Below are positions 1 through 8,217 of a stretch of DNA of 64,000 nt, piece by piece. This DNA comes from Paenibacillus sp. Soil750 (lineage in GTDB: Bacteria; Bacillota; Bacilli; Paenibacillales; NBRC-103111). Position 1 is the first letter of the stretch. Each line of letters opens with the position of its first letter. Under the pieces are notes generated by a model, which saw nothing but the letters and a program-made list of their open reading frames with translations, was not told the DNA's origin and searched no databases. Where the stretch lies: positions 186,001-250,000 of the forward strand of contig NZ_LMSD01000044.1 of the NCBI RefSeq assembly GCF_001428045.1, given 5' to 3'. A program made the translations under genes and the position numbers.

Positions 1-331
1 TGATGTCTTTCATGCCATTTTGTGCAAGTTTTCTGTCAACAATAATAACCTTAATATGGAATAAGTCGACTTGCTTTTCCTTATTCATACTGATCTTATC
101 TACGGCTTGGCTTATTGTTTTTCCTGTTTCGCTGATCAGTTTTAAAGTTATCTCATCCTGATCTATTTCTGGGGTTTGTATAGATACTTTATACAGGTCG
201 CCTTGCATGGCAATAGCCATAACCAATGGTAGTGTGCGATGATTGATGTCCTTATTATCCCAACAACCGCTTAGAGGCAATGCCAGGCATAGAAGCATGC
301 AGATTTGAAATGTCGACTTAATTGTGTGCAT
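1..331 (-). CDS. Ger(x)C-family spore germination lipoprotein, N-terminal part (cut by window edge)
   Basis: The reading frame starts at ATG 331 behind a good RBS (GGAGGGTG) and runs off the left edge, giving about 110 residues. The N-terminus is a lipoprotein signal ending in LPLSGC, followed by WDNKDINHR, the hallmark start of Ger(x)C proteins. Family knowledge: the C subunit of a germinant receptor is a lipid-anchored protein at the spore inner membrane, working with the A and B subunits. The start overlaps the end of the GerB-like gene by 14 bases, so the genes are translationally coupled in an A-B-C operon. The C-terminal two thirds are outside the window. Confidence 0.9.
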   Translation of the reverse strand, partial: MHTIKSTFQICMLLCLALPLSGCWDNKDINHRTLPLVMAIAMQGDLYKVSIQTPEIDQDEITLKLISETGKTISQAVDKISMNKEKQVDLFHIKVIIVDRKLAQNGMKDI

Positions 332-1400
332 GTCCCACCCTCCTCTTAGCTCGCAGCCCAAGATAAAAAATAGACAGAGGAACAGTTACTAAGACAAATA
401 ATCTTAAAGGCGAGTTCCACAATAAAAGTTTCTCAACAGTTTCCCAGTCATGAATTGTTAAACAGATGATAAAGATAAACACTGAAAGGAAGATAAGAAG
501 ATACTTTGGTTTAACGAAGGGAATGCATTGACTTATGACTTGATTGGTCTCCCACAATACTAGTGAGATAAATATCATGGAGAAAGCGATCAGTGTGAAC
601 ATGAAAAACATGGTGACTCTGTCGAACATCAACCAAGGGATACTGATCGTTTCGAACACAACAACGAGAGGGAAATGAAGGGTTGCAGCAGTGGCCTCTC
701 CGAATGTGAGAAGCGGAACATAGACGGATAATATAAAGAAGGGGGTAAGGGCAACAATGGCCAGGAGAACTTTTTTTCTTTGATAAGTGAAAAAGGGCGG
801 AACGAAGCCAAGATACAAAAAACCTCCCGCGTAGGCAAAAAAGCTTTTAAGATACGAGGATGTAGTCAGGAACGAAAAACTACCTTGATCGAAAAGGGGA
901 AAGACATAGTTCCAATCAACATTCTGAAAAGAAGTCAAACTGATGATTAGGATCAAAGGTAGCGAAAGAGTACCGACTAGCACACCGGTACGAAATATCG
1001 CATTTACTCCTTTTAAAGCTAGATACGTTGACACGAAAAGTAATAAGATTATGATTGACCATAGAGGGGTATTAGATAAAAAGATGATTGTAATGACTTC
1101 CGAATAAGCTCGAACTGCTATAATAATAACTACCAGTAAATACAGAGTAACTGGGAGAAGAAAAAAGATAGCTACTGTTTTGCCTGCATTCATATAGATA
1201 CGAATAATATCCCATCCTGGAAAAGAACTCAGCCCTTTCATATACATAGAAATAGCTGCAAAATGCACGATCATTTCAAAGAGGATAAGAACCCAATGTC
1301 CTGAAGGTGTACTGGCAATAATATCTTCGGGATATAGGAAGAAAATGACCCCTAAATGAGTGAGTATAAACATGAACACGACAGCAAAGCTTTTATCCAT
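318..1400 (-). CDS. GerAB/ArcD/ProY-family spore germination permease (B subunit)
   Basis: The 360-residue product is almost entirely hydrophobic, with about ten membrane segments, and resembles the endospore germination branch of the APC transporter superfamily. Family knowledge: the B subunit sits in the spore inner membrane and takes part in germinant recognition. I chose the ATG at 1400 (MDKSFAVVF), which overlaps the end of the GerA-like gene by 8 bases. ATGs at 1412 and 1448 are in frame, but they overlap the upstream gene further and have poorly placed RBSs. It is the middle gene of an A-B-C operon. Confidence 0.88.
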   Translation of the reverse strand: MDKSFAVVFMFILTHLGVIFFLYPEDIIASTPSGHWVLILFEMIVHFAAISMYMKGLSSFPGWDIIRIYMNAGKTVAIFFLLPVTLYLLVVIIIAVRAYSEVITIIFLSNTPLWSIIILLLFVSTYLALKGVNAIFRTGVLVGTLSLPLILIISLTSFQNVDWNYVFPLFDQGSFSFLTTSSYLKSFFAYAGGFLYLGFVPPFFTYQRKKVLLAIVALTPFFILSVYVPLLTFGEATAATLHFPLVVVFETISIPWLMFDRVTMFFMFTLIAFSMIFISLVLWETNQVISQCIPFVKPKYLLIFLSVFIFIICLTIHDWETVEKLLLWNSPLRLFVLVTVPLSIFYLGLRAKRRVGHAHN

Positions 1401-2727
1401 TTTTGCTTTCATCCTTTGCCACATTGAATTGAGTATAGGGAACTCCAAAGGTATCTAGACTCGCAAGGTAGGCACAGACAATGACTAAACCTGATAATAT
1501 GCCTAACACTCCGTAGATCGCAGCTAGAAACACGATTAAATATTTAAATAACCGGATCGAGAGAGAGTTTTGAAACCCAACGATAGTTGAATTCGCAATT
1601 GTAGTAGCTGCAAGGATAATAATAATGAGGTTACTTACTAATTTGGCTGCAACAATAGCTTGTCCAAATATAATTCCACCTACCATGGTAATCGTGGGTC
1701 CAACACTTTTGGGCAATCTAACGCTAGCTTCCAGAATTAATTCCAAAATAGCAAGTACCACTAGGATTTCTACAAGAGCAGGATAAGGCACACTATCACG
1801 GCTTTGGGCCACAGCTAACGCAAGTTCTATTCTCAACACTTCAGGATTAACAGCTACAAGAGCAACGTATAAAGCAGGAAAAATTAAAGTAAGTAAGACA
1901 CCCATTATACGTAAAAATCGTATAGTTATCATTAAGGGCAGCGGATAATTACGATCATTTTCTAGTGCGAACATGTCCCATAACAAGCTTGGAAGTACGA
2001 GCGCAAAAGGTAATCGATCTACAAATAGAATGACTTTTCCTACTCGTAAGGACTGAGCAACTTCTTGTGGCAGTTCTGTTGTTTTAAATTTTGAAATAGG
2101 GCCAAAGGAAGAAAAGCCCATCGTTTTGGCTAAGTTTTGTAAATTGTTAACTTCCTTGTCCAGATTCATTTCCAGTTGACGAATGATGTTATTCACTAAT
2201 TCCATATCGACATGGTCTTCGCAATAAAGCACGGAAATTCTTTTTTGCTCGCCATTGCCGACAGAAAACGATTTTACTCGGAGACGATCCGAGTTTAATT
2301 GTTTTCTAACAATACCAATGTTTTGATCAATGTCTTCAATAAGTGAACTTAAAGGTCCTTGAAGAACGTTTTCATTGGTAGGAGGTTCAAAAAAACGATT
2401 TAGTATCTTGGGTATCGGTTGTGTAACCACATATTTGTTATGATTCTCGAAGTATATAATTAATTTGCCCTCCACAATAGAAGACACAACTTCATTCGTA
2501 ACGATCTCCTGCACTTCCCCGAACAAGTTCATGAATTCATCTATTGTTTTGTTAGATGTATTTAAGCGTTCTATGAATATATGAAGGGATTCTCGAGATT
2601 CTGTTAAATTAATTAAGGTCATAAGCCCCATCAAGACAACAGGAATATCACTAAGATAATCCCGTTGAAGAAAGAAATCATCCATACTCGCGAATTTTTT
2701 CTTTATTTCTTCTACCAATGGGTCCAT
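1393..2727 (-). CDS. GerA-family spore germination protein (A subunit)
   Basis: A 444-residue protein with a soluble N-terminal half of about 240 residues and a C-terminal half with about five membrane helices, the layout of GerAA-type receptor subunits (usually 460-520 residues, so slightly short). Recognisable family sequence includes KVILFVDRLPFALVLPSLLWDMFALENDRNYP and the PALYVALVAVNPE stretch, here described by position around residues 225-295. I chose ATG 2727 (MDPLVEEIKKKF) because GGGAG lies about 11 bases upstream. A start at 2778 would add 17 lysine- and tyrosine-rich residues with no RBS. It is the first gene of the germination operon; no clear promoter was identified. Confidence 0.88.
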   Translation of the reverse strand: MDPLVEEIKKKFASMDDFFLQRDYLSDIPVVLMGLMTLINLTESRESLHIFIERLNTSNKTIDEFMNLFGEVQEIVTNEVVSSIVEGKLIIYFENHNKYVVTQPIPKILNRFFEPPTNENVLQGPLSSLIEDIDQNIGIVRKQLNSDRLRVKSFSVGNGEQKRISVLYCEDHVDMELVNNIIRQLEMNLDKEVNNLQNLAKTMGFSSFGPISKFKTTELPQEVAQSLRVGKVILFVDRLPFALVLPSLLWDMFALENDRNYPLPLMITIRFLRIMGVLLTLIFPALYVALVAVNPEVLRIELALAVAQSRDSVPYPALVEILVVLAILELILEASVRLPKSVGPTITMVGGIIFGQAIVAAKLVSNLIIIILAATTIANSTIVGFQNSLSIRLFKYLIVFLAAIYGVLGILSGLVIVCAYLASLDTFGVPYTQFNVAKDESKNG

Positions 2728-3210
2728 TGTTCTGATTTCTCCCTTATACTTTAAATACTTAAAGTTATATTTTCCCATTTATAAAAGGTTTATACGAAGT
2801 ATCAATTTCTTAAAAGTAGTGCTTCGCGGCTGATCAGTATTTGTGAATCACTTGATTTATACGTGTTACAAGATTTGCGTTAAATGACAAGTCAAGAACT
2901 TGGGCCGATTGCCGATTTATGAAAACAACATTGTCCAAAATTCGACAAGTAAAAGTAAACCGCTCCGTTAATGGCGATAACGAAGACTACGACGTCGTAC
3001 TGCTGGAAGTGGCGTCGGATCACGCGCGTTCTCACGTCCGACGATGGGATTCTCGTAGCTAATTCCTGCATACGGGCTAGTATCGTTGACCGACAAATAA
3101 TCGGTATACGCCAGGTGTGTCAAAGGCTACATTGTATCGTGAGGTTGCTAAGAGGGATTTGAATGCTTTGGAGTATGTAAAGGTTGAGGATCGTTTAATA
3201 ATCACATGTA
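2728..3210. other. Gene-free stretch upstream of broken ABC exporter
   Basis: About 480 bases between the germination operon and the recognisable part of the broken exporter. It holds a transposon-end-like repeat (2884-2950). Short open frames at 2971-3162 and 3117-3314 do not resemble any family I know and have no convincing start signals. One frame reads GVSKATLYREV, which is faintly helix-turn-helix-like, but it is too short to call. It is probably debris of the missing 5' part of the exporter and of a mobile element. Confidence 0.4.
2884..2950. repeat. Transposon-end-like repeat A, degenerate copy
   Basis: Contains GACAAGTCAAGAACTTG, GCCGATTGCCGA and ACATTGTCC, all words that recur in the copies at 4724-4755, 26973-26992 and 48712-48850. 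Together with the copy at 4724 it brackets the broken exporter. No transposase gene is attached. Confidence 0.5.
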
Positions 3211-4663
3211 GTAGGCTCTTCGCGGTTTCTTGCTATTTATCGGCATGTGTTTCGCTTGCCCATGCGCTACTTCGCCACACGGAAAGTGGGCGACATCTTG
3301 ACGCGCGCTGGTGAAAATCAAGTCATCCGTCATTTTCTCGTAACGAATAGTATGAGTGCCGTACTGAATGTGATGACGATTGTTGTTTACATGATTATTA
3401 TGTTTACATATAGCGTCCTGGATCGCGTTGGCGTTCATTCCATGCTTCATTACACTTACGCTTATCGTGACTCCGCTTATGAAACGCAACAGCAGGAAGC
3501 AATTCCAAGCTGATGTGGACTTGCAAAACGTATTAGTGGAAACCATTGGCTCCATGCGTACCGTGAAAGCTCTCGCGGCCGAAGATGAGGTAAGGAAGAA
3601 AGTGGAGAGTAAGTTCCGTCTATCGACTTTCGTGCAAATGAAGAGCTGGAAAATCGGAATTATCTCAGGCTCTATCGGCACCGTGCTGCAAACCTTAAGC
3701 GGTGTAACCGTACTGTATGCAGGGGCTGGGTTTATTATCGGGGAGAAGCTGACCGTAGGGGAACTGATGGCATTCAGCGCGGTGTATGCACTCGTTACCA
3801 ATGCGGCACTGGGCTTAATCGGAATATGGGACGAGTTTCAAGGCTTGCGGATTGCTTTGGAACGGCTTGACGACGTATTCGAGACGGAGCGGGAGGAAGT
3901 CGATCCTACCGGGTTGACTGCGCTGCCGAAGCTGCGGGGGACGATCGAATTCGAACGCGTATCGTTCCGCTACGACTCCGACGGGAAGAACGTATTGCAG
4001 AATATTTCCTTCGAGTTGGCTCCGGGCCAGACGATTGCCGTCGTCGGTCGGAGCGGGTCAGGGAAATCGACTCTGGTTAACCTGTTGCTCAAGCTATACG
4101 AGCCAAGTAGTGGATCGGTGCGCGTCGACGGGCACGATCTGAAGCGGGTGCAGGCCGCCACACTCCGTAAGCAAATCGGAGTCGTACAGCAGGAAGCGGG
4201 GCTCTTCAGCGGAACGATTCGCGAGAATATCGCCTATCAAATTCCCGATGCCTCGATGGATGAGGTGATGGCCGCTTCCATGCTTGCGGGAGCGCATGAA
4301 TTCATTATGACATTTCCGAATGGCTACGATACACAGGTTGGGGAGCGAGGTGCGAGCTTATCTGGAGGACAGCGCCAGCGTATCGCCATTGCGCGGGCGC
4401 TGATCGGCAATCCACGCATTCTGATATTCGACGAAGCGACGAGCGCGCTTGACAATGAATCAGAGAAGACGATACAGCGGAATATGAGCACGATACTACA
4501 GGATCGAACGACCCTCATTATCGCGCATCGGCTAAGCACGATCCGGCATGCGGACCGCATTCTGGTGCTGGATCAAGGAGTCATTGCAGAGTCGGGTACT
4601 CATGAGCAGTTAATGGCCGCTAAAGGTCTTTACCACATGCTGGTCAGCCAACCATTGGAATAA
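3211..4663 (+). pseudogene. Broken peptide-exporter-type ABC transporter (ATPase half intact)
   Basis: Two overlapping frames together give an ABC exporter closely resembling the C-terminal half of the intact protein at 8218-11259. The first frame (about 3211-3420) encodes YRHVFRLP...GDILTRAGEN, matching the exporter's transmembrane core. After a frameshift near 3413-3428 the second frame (to 4663) continues with IPCFITLTLIVTPLMKRNSRKQF. The nucleotide-binding domain is complete: Walker A GRSGSGKST, LSGGQRQR signature, Walker B ILIFDEATSALD and the IAHRLST switch. Any cNMP-binding or C39 peptidase domains and the first membrane helices are missing, with a stop codon at 3199. The gene is therefore a decayed paralogue. 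An ORF caller may report an apparent 411-residue CDS at 3428-4663. Confidence 0.75.
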
Positions 4664-4723
4664 CGACTAAATTCTTTTTACCGTCTTAACACATGTGGAG
4701 TACTGTTCGCTATTAGTGTCGGT

Positions 4724-4755
4724 TGACAAGAACATTGTCCGATTGCCCGACAAGC
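4724..4755. repeat. Transposon-end-like repeat A
   Basis: TGACAAGAACATTGTCCGAT is followed by TGCCCGACAAG. It is the second copy flanking the broken exporter and shares its first ten bases with the array at 48712-48850. Confidence 0.55.
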
Positions 4756-4779
4756 AGTAGACTGACCTGTAACTTGCTA

Positions 4780-4800
4780 AACTAACGGGCAGAATAATGG
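4780..4800. repeat. Dispersed ACTAACGGGCAG element (single arm)
   Basis: AACTAACGGGCAGAATAATG. This is one of more than twenty related intergenic copies in the window; no strong hairpin lies beside this one. Confidence 0.65.
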
Positions 4801-4873
4801 AGTATTAAACTTCTATTTTATGGTAATATAGAGTTATCAAATCATAATAAAGAAACGGATAGAGGTGATAGTT

Positions 4874-5158
4874 ATGAGAAGTTCGATCTTAGTAGCTGGA
4901 ACCACTTTCTTATTTTCAGGAACATTACTATTCGGTATGGTAAATTTGGCAATTGCTAATTATGTTCCGCATATGGGGGGATGGAGCGATCCTCCTGGAA
5001 AACTATCATTGGCTTTGGACGGAACGATGTTAAGAATACCATATATAATTAGCATTTTGTTTATGATTATTGGTGTAACATTGTTAGTGACGGCTATTTT
5101 AAAAGAGTTCTCGAATAAGAATTTTGAAACACATGTAAAGGCAGGCTTAGATAGCTGA
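4874..5158 (+). CDS. Small two-helix membrane protein, unknown function
   Basis: A 94-residue product from ATG 4874 (MRSSILVAGTTF), preceded by AGAGGTGA at good spacing; a further in-frame start at 4865 lies inside that RBS. Two hydrophobic segments (about residues 4-26 and 55-80) flank a polar loop with HMGGWSDPPGK, so both ends probably face the same side of the membrane. I do not recognise the family. It is monocistronic and ends at the terminator at 5182. Confidence 0.6.
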   Translation: MRSSILVAGTTFLFSGTLLFGMVNLAIANYVPHMGGWSDPPGKLSLALDGTMLRIPYIISILFMIIGVTLLVTAILKEFSNKNFETHVKAGLDS

Positions 5159-5181
5159 CTAATGCCTTGAAAATATAACTT

Positions 5182-5217
5182 AGACCCGCAGCCCGTTGCT
5201 GTGGGTCTCTTTTTGTT
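5182..5217 (+). terminator. Rho-independent terminator
   Basis: An 11-bp stem (AGACCCGCAGC / GCTGTGGGTCT, one G-T pair) with a 5-base loop, followed by CTCTTTTTG. It lies just after the small membrane protein and just before a repeat arm at 5221. Confidence 0.85.
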
Positions 5218-5220
5218 ATT

Positions 5221-5241
5221 AAACTAAAGGGCAGGATAGTT
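5221..5241. repeat. Dispersed ACTAACGGGCAG element (3' arm after hairpin 5182-5217)
   Basis: AAACTAAAGGGCAGGATAGT and following TCCAAT. The order hairpin, then arm, is the one seen at 22861, 27524, 43791, 45068 and 63499. Confidence 0.7.
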
Positions 5242-5356
5242 CCAATATGTGTTAAAATTAAGGTGCTTTAATAAAGTAACAGAGTTAAGTGCATGCATAG
5301 TGCCTTGTCAAGATATGCAACGGCCTGTAAAGATCTATAGAACTGAGGCGTTAAAT

Positions 5357-5806
5357 ATGAAAGAAAGTAAGGTCAGGGAAATTCGAGAAACTGATTATCA
5401 TGATATTTATTTGCTAAATCAAGCCTTTAACCCGAATTTACATGCATTCTCCGAAGAGAGAGTAAGAGAGAGAATTAATATTATTACAAAGAAAACTAAA
5501 GATATCATCTTTGTTTACGAACAAGACACCGAGGTAATCGGATATATTCATGGAAGCCCGTATGAATTACTTTTTTCCGAATCTTTAGTAAACGTTCTGG
5601 GATTTGTTGTTAAAGAAAGTTATAGGAATCAGGGTATTGGCGGTATTTTGATTGATCGCCTTGAACAGTGGGGAAAGGACAGTGGATATTCTGGAATAAA
5701 ATTGTTATCCCACCCAAGCCGAATAAATGCTCATAGGTTCTATGAGAGACGAAGCTATATGTTTACAAAGGATCAAAAGAACTATATAAAAAAATTCGAA
5801 GATTAA
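5357..5806 (+). CDS. GNAT-family N-acetyltransferase
   Basis: A 149-residue GNAT protein from ATG 5357 (MKESKVREIRE), chosen because TGAGG lies 8 bases upstream; the longer frame from 5249 has no RBS and a non-family N-terminus. The acetyl-CoA-binding loop is visible as RNQGIGGIL, preceded by the VNVLGFVVKESY beta-strand and followed by SHPSRINAHRFYERRSY, the usual motif B region. The family transfers acetyl groups from acetyl-CoA to amines; the substrate cannot be told. The stop codon TAA lies at the start of a dispersed repeat arm (5805). Confidence 0.85.
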   Translation: MKESKVREIRETDYHDIYLLNQAFNPNLHAFSEERVRERINIITKKTKDIIFVYEQDTEVIGYIHGSPYELLFSESLVNVLGFVVKESYRNQGIGGILIDRLEQWGKDSGYSGIKLLSHPSRINAHRFYERRSYMFTKDQKNYIKKFED

Positions 5807-5885
5807 ACTAACTGGGAGCGATAGTTGAGGAGCTTTCATCGAAGAAGCTCCTCTTTAGTTTCTTGAGTAACGGGAGTTTAATATT
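5805..5885. repeat. Composite dispersed element: arm, hairpin, arm
   Basis: The first arm is AAACTAACTGGGAGCGATAG. A 9-bp hairpin follows (5827-5853, GAGGAGCTT / AAGCTCCTC). The second arm is GAGTAACGGGAGTTTAATAT. The second arm lies inside the last codons of the convergent DUF1579-like gene, and the first contains the GNAT stop codon. The hairpin, followed by TTTAG, may terminate both genes. Confidence 0.7.
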
Positions 5886-6352
5886 GGAATGAAGGTTAAA
5901 TCTTTAGCCGCATCAAACGAAAAGGCCTGTTGCCAGCGAGCCGTATTCTCCGTGATTTCATCCCAAGTGAATCTCATGTGCAGCGGCTTTCCGTCTGGTG
6001 TTACTACCACTTGATTAAACACACCAATTTCATTTTTAAACTTTCCGATCAGCGGTCTAAAATCATGAGGGTTGCGATTATCCAGCCATACCAACGACCA
6101 CTGCTGCGTTTCCTCGTCATAGGCGCGTATCGTCATCCCTTTTCTAACTTCACCATTCGGGAATATTCCTTCAAAATGGTCGATGATGACCTTCCCATCG
6201 AGATATTTCTCACCTGTATGACTAGCTTCAAACTCTTCCCAGACACCTTCCTTTTCCGGATACATCGCATTCGTCCGACGTCTATTGCGATTTATCATCG
6301 GTTTAAGCGTAAAATCAAAATCATGCATACCAGAACGGATTATATTCTCCAT
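5855..6352 (-). CDS. DUF1579-like hypothetical protein
   Basis: A 165-residue soluble protein from ATG 6352, with AGGAGTG nine bases upstream. Features such as HDFDFTLKPMINRNRR, a WEEFEASHTGEKYLDG strand, the WSLVWLDNRN motif and F..DEITENTARWQQAFSFD match small lipocalin-like DUF1579 proteins, whose biochemical role is unknown. Its last residues (ILNSRYSRN) are encoded by a dispersed repeat arm, so the C-terminus may have been replaced when the repeat inserted. Convergent with the upstream GNAT gene. Confidence 0.7.
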   Translation of the reverse strand: MENIIRSGMHDFDFTLKPMINRNRRRTNAMYPEKEGVWEEFEASHTGEKYLDGKVIIDHFEGIFPNGEVRKGMTIRAYDEETQQWSLVWLDNRNPHDFRPLIGKFKNEIGVFNQVVVTPDGKPLHMRFTWDEITENTARWQQAFSFDAAKDLTFIPILNSRYSRN

Positions 6353-6502
6353 AAGTCGTTCACTCCTAGATGGGATGTATTTTCTATTCCTAACATAGCA
6401 TTAGAACATATGTTTGTACACTGCTCATATTTCTTATTCTTATAGTCTTAAAGCAATTATTCTCTAACTTCTTGCACGTAATCGTTTCTCTCGGCGTTCG
6501 AT

Positions 6503-6528
6503 TGAACTAACGGAGAACGAGTGCATAA
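6503..6528. repeat. Dispersed element, 5'-type arm
   Basis: TGAACTAACGGAGAACGAGT, a variant close to the arms at 29401, 30500 and 60684. No adjacent hairpin was noticed. Confidence 0.55.
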
Positions 6529-6600
6529 CATCATGATGCCTGCTTGGGCAATGGAATTGTAGGGGGTCAAACATTATCCCAACACCAAGTATTTTGAAAG

Positions 6601-6867
6601 GTGTTTAAAAATATGATCCGACTAGACCGAACGAAATTAATTATTTTTGTATTAATTTTATGTATTTGTAGCACATCAATTGAGTTTTTATTATTCCTAT
6701 TACAACGTATCTTGTTAAAGAATTCATTGACAAACATAACAAATCAATTGGTAACCATTTTAAGCTTCATGCTTATCGGTATAACTACCTATGCTCTATT
6801 CAAATCGTTTGGACGGTGCACAGGTCTATTCTTGGGTTTCAATATTATATTGTTAGCAAATTTGTAG
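6601..6867 (+). CDS. Small hydrophobic membrane protein, unknown
   Basis: An 88-residue frame from GTG 6601; ATG 6613 is an alternative, and AAAG just upstream is a weak RBS. Three hydrophobic stretches (about residues 12-34, 44-65, 72-88) suggest an integral membrane protein. It has no recognisable motif. It could be a real small gene or an AT-rich remnant. Confidence 0.35.
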   Translation: MFKNMIRLDRTKLIIFVLILCICSTSIEFLLFLLQRILLKNSLTNITNQLVTILSFMLIGITTYALFKSFGRCTGLFLGFNIILLANL

Positions 6868-7021
6868 CTACTGATGGGAGCATTGAGAGGTTGGGAGTAT
6901 ATTATTGAACTGCTTCATATAAAATATCCTCTTTGATCTTAATCTTAGTTATGGGATTACACTGCAACTCGGAACAATAGTTTAGGATCAGGAGAAAACT
7001 GCTAAAAATGCATTTATATAT

Positions 7022-7058
7022 TCTCTGACACAAAGTGAGACATTTGTCCTTTGTCTGA
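7022..7058. promoter_or_regulatory. Nested inverted repeat upstream of peptide operon
   Basis: AGACATTTGTC (7038-7048) lies between an imperfect outer pair, CTGACACAAAG and CTTTGTCTGA. Part of it resembles the palindrome TCAGACATTGTCTGA in front of the kinase gene at 11335. It could be an operator, but a terminator-like hairpin (7078-7107) separates it from the peptide gene. Confidence 0.3.
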
Positions 7059-7077
7059 AAAAATTACATCAATAAAA

Positions 7078-7107
7078 AAACCGCGAAGGCTTGATTCTAC
7101 GCGGTTT
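7078..7107. terminator. Hairpin, probable terminator
   Basis: AAACCGCG / CGCGGTTT stem (8 bp) with a 14-base loop, followed by CTCCTATTTT. It separates the peptide operon from upstream transcription. Confidence 0.6.
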
Positions 7108-7193
7108 CTCCTATTTTATGGCCGAATTCTTTCATTATTCTTTTATTTGGCTGTAGTAAACTTGCATTATGAATTCTAAAGGAGGTGAAAACA

Positions 7194-7361
7194 ATGGAAC
7201 AGCCAAAGCAAACGGATGTGAACAAAGAAACGGTAGAGACAAACAAAGCTGCTGAAATAAAGCTCGATAATTTGTCTAAAAAGTTGTCTGAGGAAGAAGC
7301 AAAGAATGTGACCGGCGGAGTTAGTGATCCATTTAAGCATCAATCACGTGCTTCATATTAA
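7194..7361 (+). CDS. Double-glycine leader peptide precursor (candidate secreted or signalling peptide)
   Basis: A 55-residue frame missed by a 60-residue cutoff. Its RBS is the strongest in the region (AAAGGAGGTG, spacing 6). The first 42 residues are charged and helical (KLDNLSKKLSEEEAKNVTGG, residues 23-42) and end in Gly-Gly, the usual processing site of C39 peptidases. That leaves a 13-residue core, VSDPFKHQSRASY. The core has no cysteine and no clear modification pattern, and no lanthionine, radical-SAM or cyclodehydratase gene is nearby, so an unmodified secreted peptide is the simplest reading. Terminator 7367 follows directly. The next genes encode a foldase and an exporter with a C39 domain. 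That cleavage takes place and the peptide's role are inferences. Confidence 0.75.
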   Translation: MEQPKQTDVNKETVETNKAAEIKLDNLSKKLSEEEAKNVTGGVSDPFKHQSRASY

Positions 7362-7366
7362 CCAAG

Positions 7367-7392
7367 GCGCGGGGGATTCCCCCGCGCTTTTA
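7367..7392 (+). terminator. Intra-operon terminator behind the peptide gene
   Basis: A perfect 9-bp GC-rich stem (GCGCGGGGG / CCCCCGCGC) with loop ATT, followed by TTTTAT, only five bases after the stop codon of the peptide gene. No new promoter is obvious before 7425. Partial readthrough would give much peptide mRNA and little exporter mRNA, a common layout for bacteriocin and pheromone operons. Confidence 0.85.
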
Positions 7393-7424
7393 TCTAGAAA
7401 TAGGACGAAAATAAAGGGGGTTTC

Positions 7425-8183
7425 ATGATGTCACTGGATCAGGTCATTGCCCTTCACATAGAAGGAACTAGCTATTCATTAGCGACTGTTCTGCGCTTCA
7501 CCAAAATGCGTGGACGTTTCAGCGCGATTGAGGATTATGCATCAAATGTACTTATCGCCGCCTACGCCCAAGAGCATCAACTCACAGCTAGTCCGGAGGA
7601 GATCCAGAAGGCGGTCAATGACTGGAGAGTAGAGTACGAGCTGTATCAAGCCTCGGAAGTAGAAGGTTGGCTGGCGGAACGTTCGCTTTCAACTTCCGAC
7701 TTGGCTGACTACGCCAGAATGAAGTTATTGATGGTTCGCGTTCGCGAGCATGTAGCATCCGGCAAGGTAGAGCGCTACTTTGCGGAACATCGTTCTGAGT
7801 TCGATGCGGTGGCCCTCTCGCAAATCTTAGTGAACGAACGGGGACTTGCGCGCGAGCTTAGATTCAAGACGATGGAGGGAGCCGAGTTTTTCTTGCTTGC
7901 ACGCGAATATTCGACGGATGAGTTATCAAGGTTTGCGGGAGGGTTTGTCGGTCGCAGGGAAAGAAAGGAGCTTCCCCGAGAGGTACATACGCAAGCATTC
8001 GGGACGGTTGCCGGGACGGTTATCGGACCACTTGAAATCGACAAACAATTTTACGTGATTAAGGTTGATGAAGTTTATCCAGCGGAGCTGAACGCCGACA
8101 TTCGATCGAGAATTGAACAGATCTTGTTCGAGGAGTGGCTTTCTTCCAGACGTAAGCAAGCAAGCGTACATATTCTGCTTTAG
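7425..8183 (+). CDS. Parvulin-type (PpiC/SurA-like) peptidyl-prolyl isomerase
   Basis: A 252-residue protein with an N-terminal helical SurA-like part (about residues 1-120, including YAQEHQLTASPEEI) and a C-terminal rotamase domain (about 125-235). Family sequence includes LSQILVNERGLA, FFLLAREYSTDELSRFAGGFVG and TVIGPLEIDKQFYVIKVDEV. No signal peptide or lipobox is visible, so it is probably cytoplasmic, unlike PrsA. RBS AAGGGGG favours ATG 7428 or 7425. Its position between a double-glycine peptide and a C39 exporter suggests it chaperones the precursor or the exporter; this is inferred. The exporter gene starts 34 bases downstream. Confidence 0.8.
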   Translation: MMSLDQVIALHIEGTSYSLATVLRFTKMRGRFSAIEDYASNVLIAAYAQEHQLTASPEEIQKAVNDWRVEYELYQASEVEGWLAERSLSTSDLADYARMKLLMVRVREHVASGKVERYFAEHRSEFDAVALSQILVNERGLARELRFKTMEGAEFFLLAREYSTDELSRFAGGFVGRRERKELPREVHTQAFGTVAGTVIGPLEIDKQFYVIKVDEVYPAELNADIRSRIEQILFEEWLSSRRKQASVHILL

Positions 8184-8217
8184 GAACAAGATTAGGTCAT
8201 TGGGGATAAGGTGAGAG

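Noticed and set aside
3202..3801. 199-residue minus-strand frame and similar long antisense frames inside ABC, sigma-factor and esterase genes
   Set aside because: They are shadows in GC-rich coding DNA, with no RBS and low-complexity composition.
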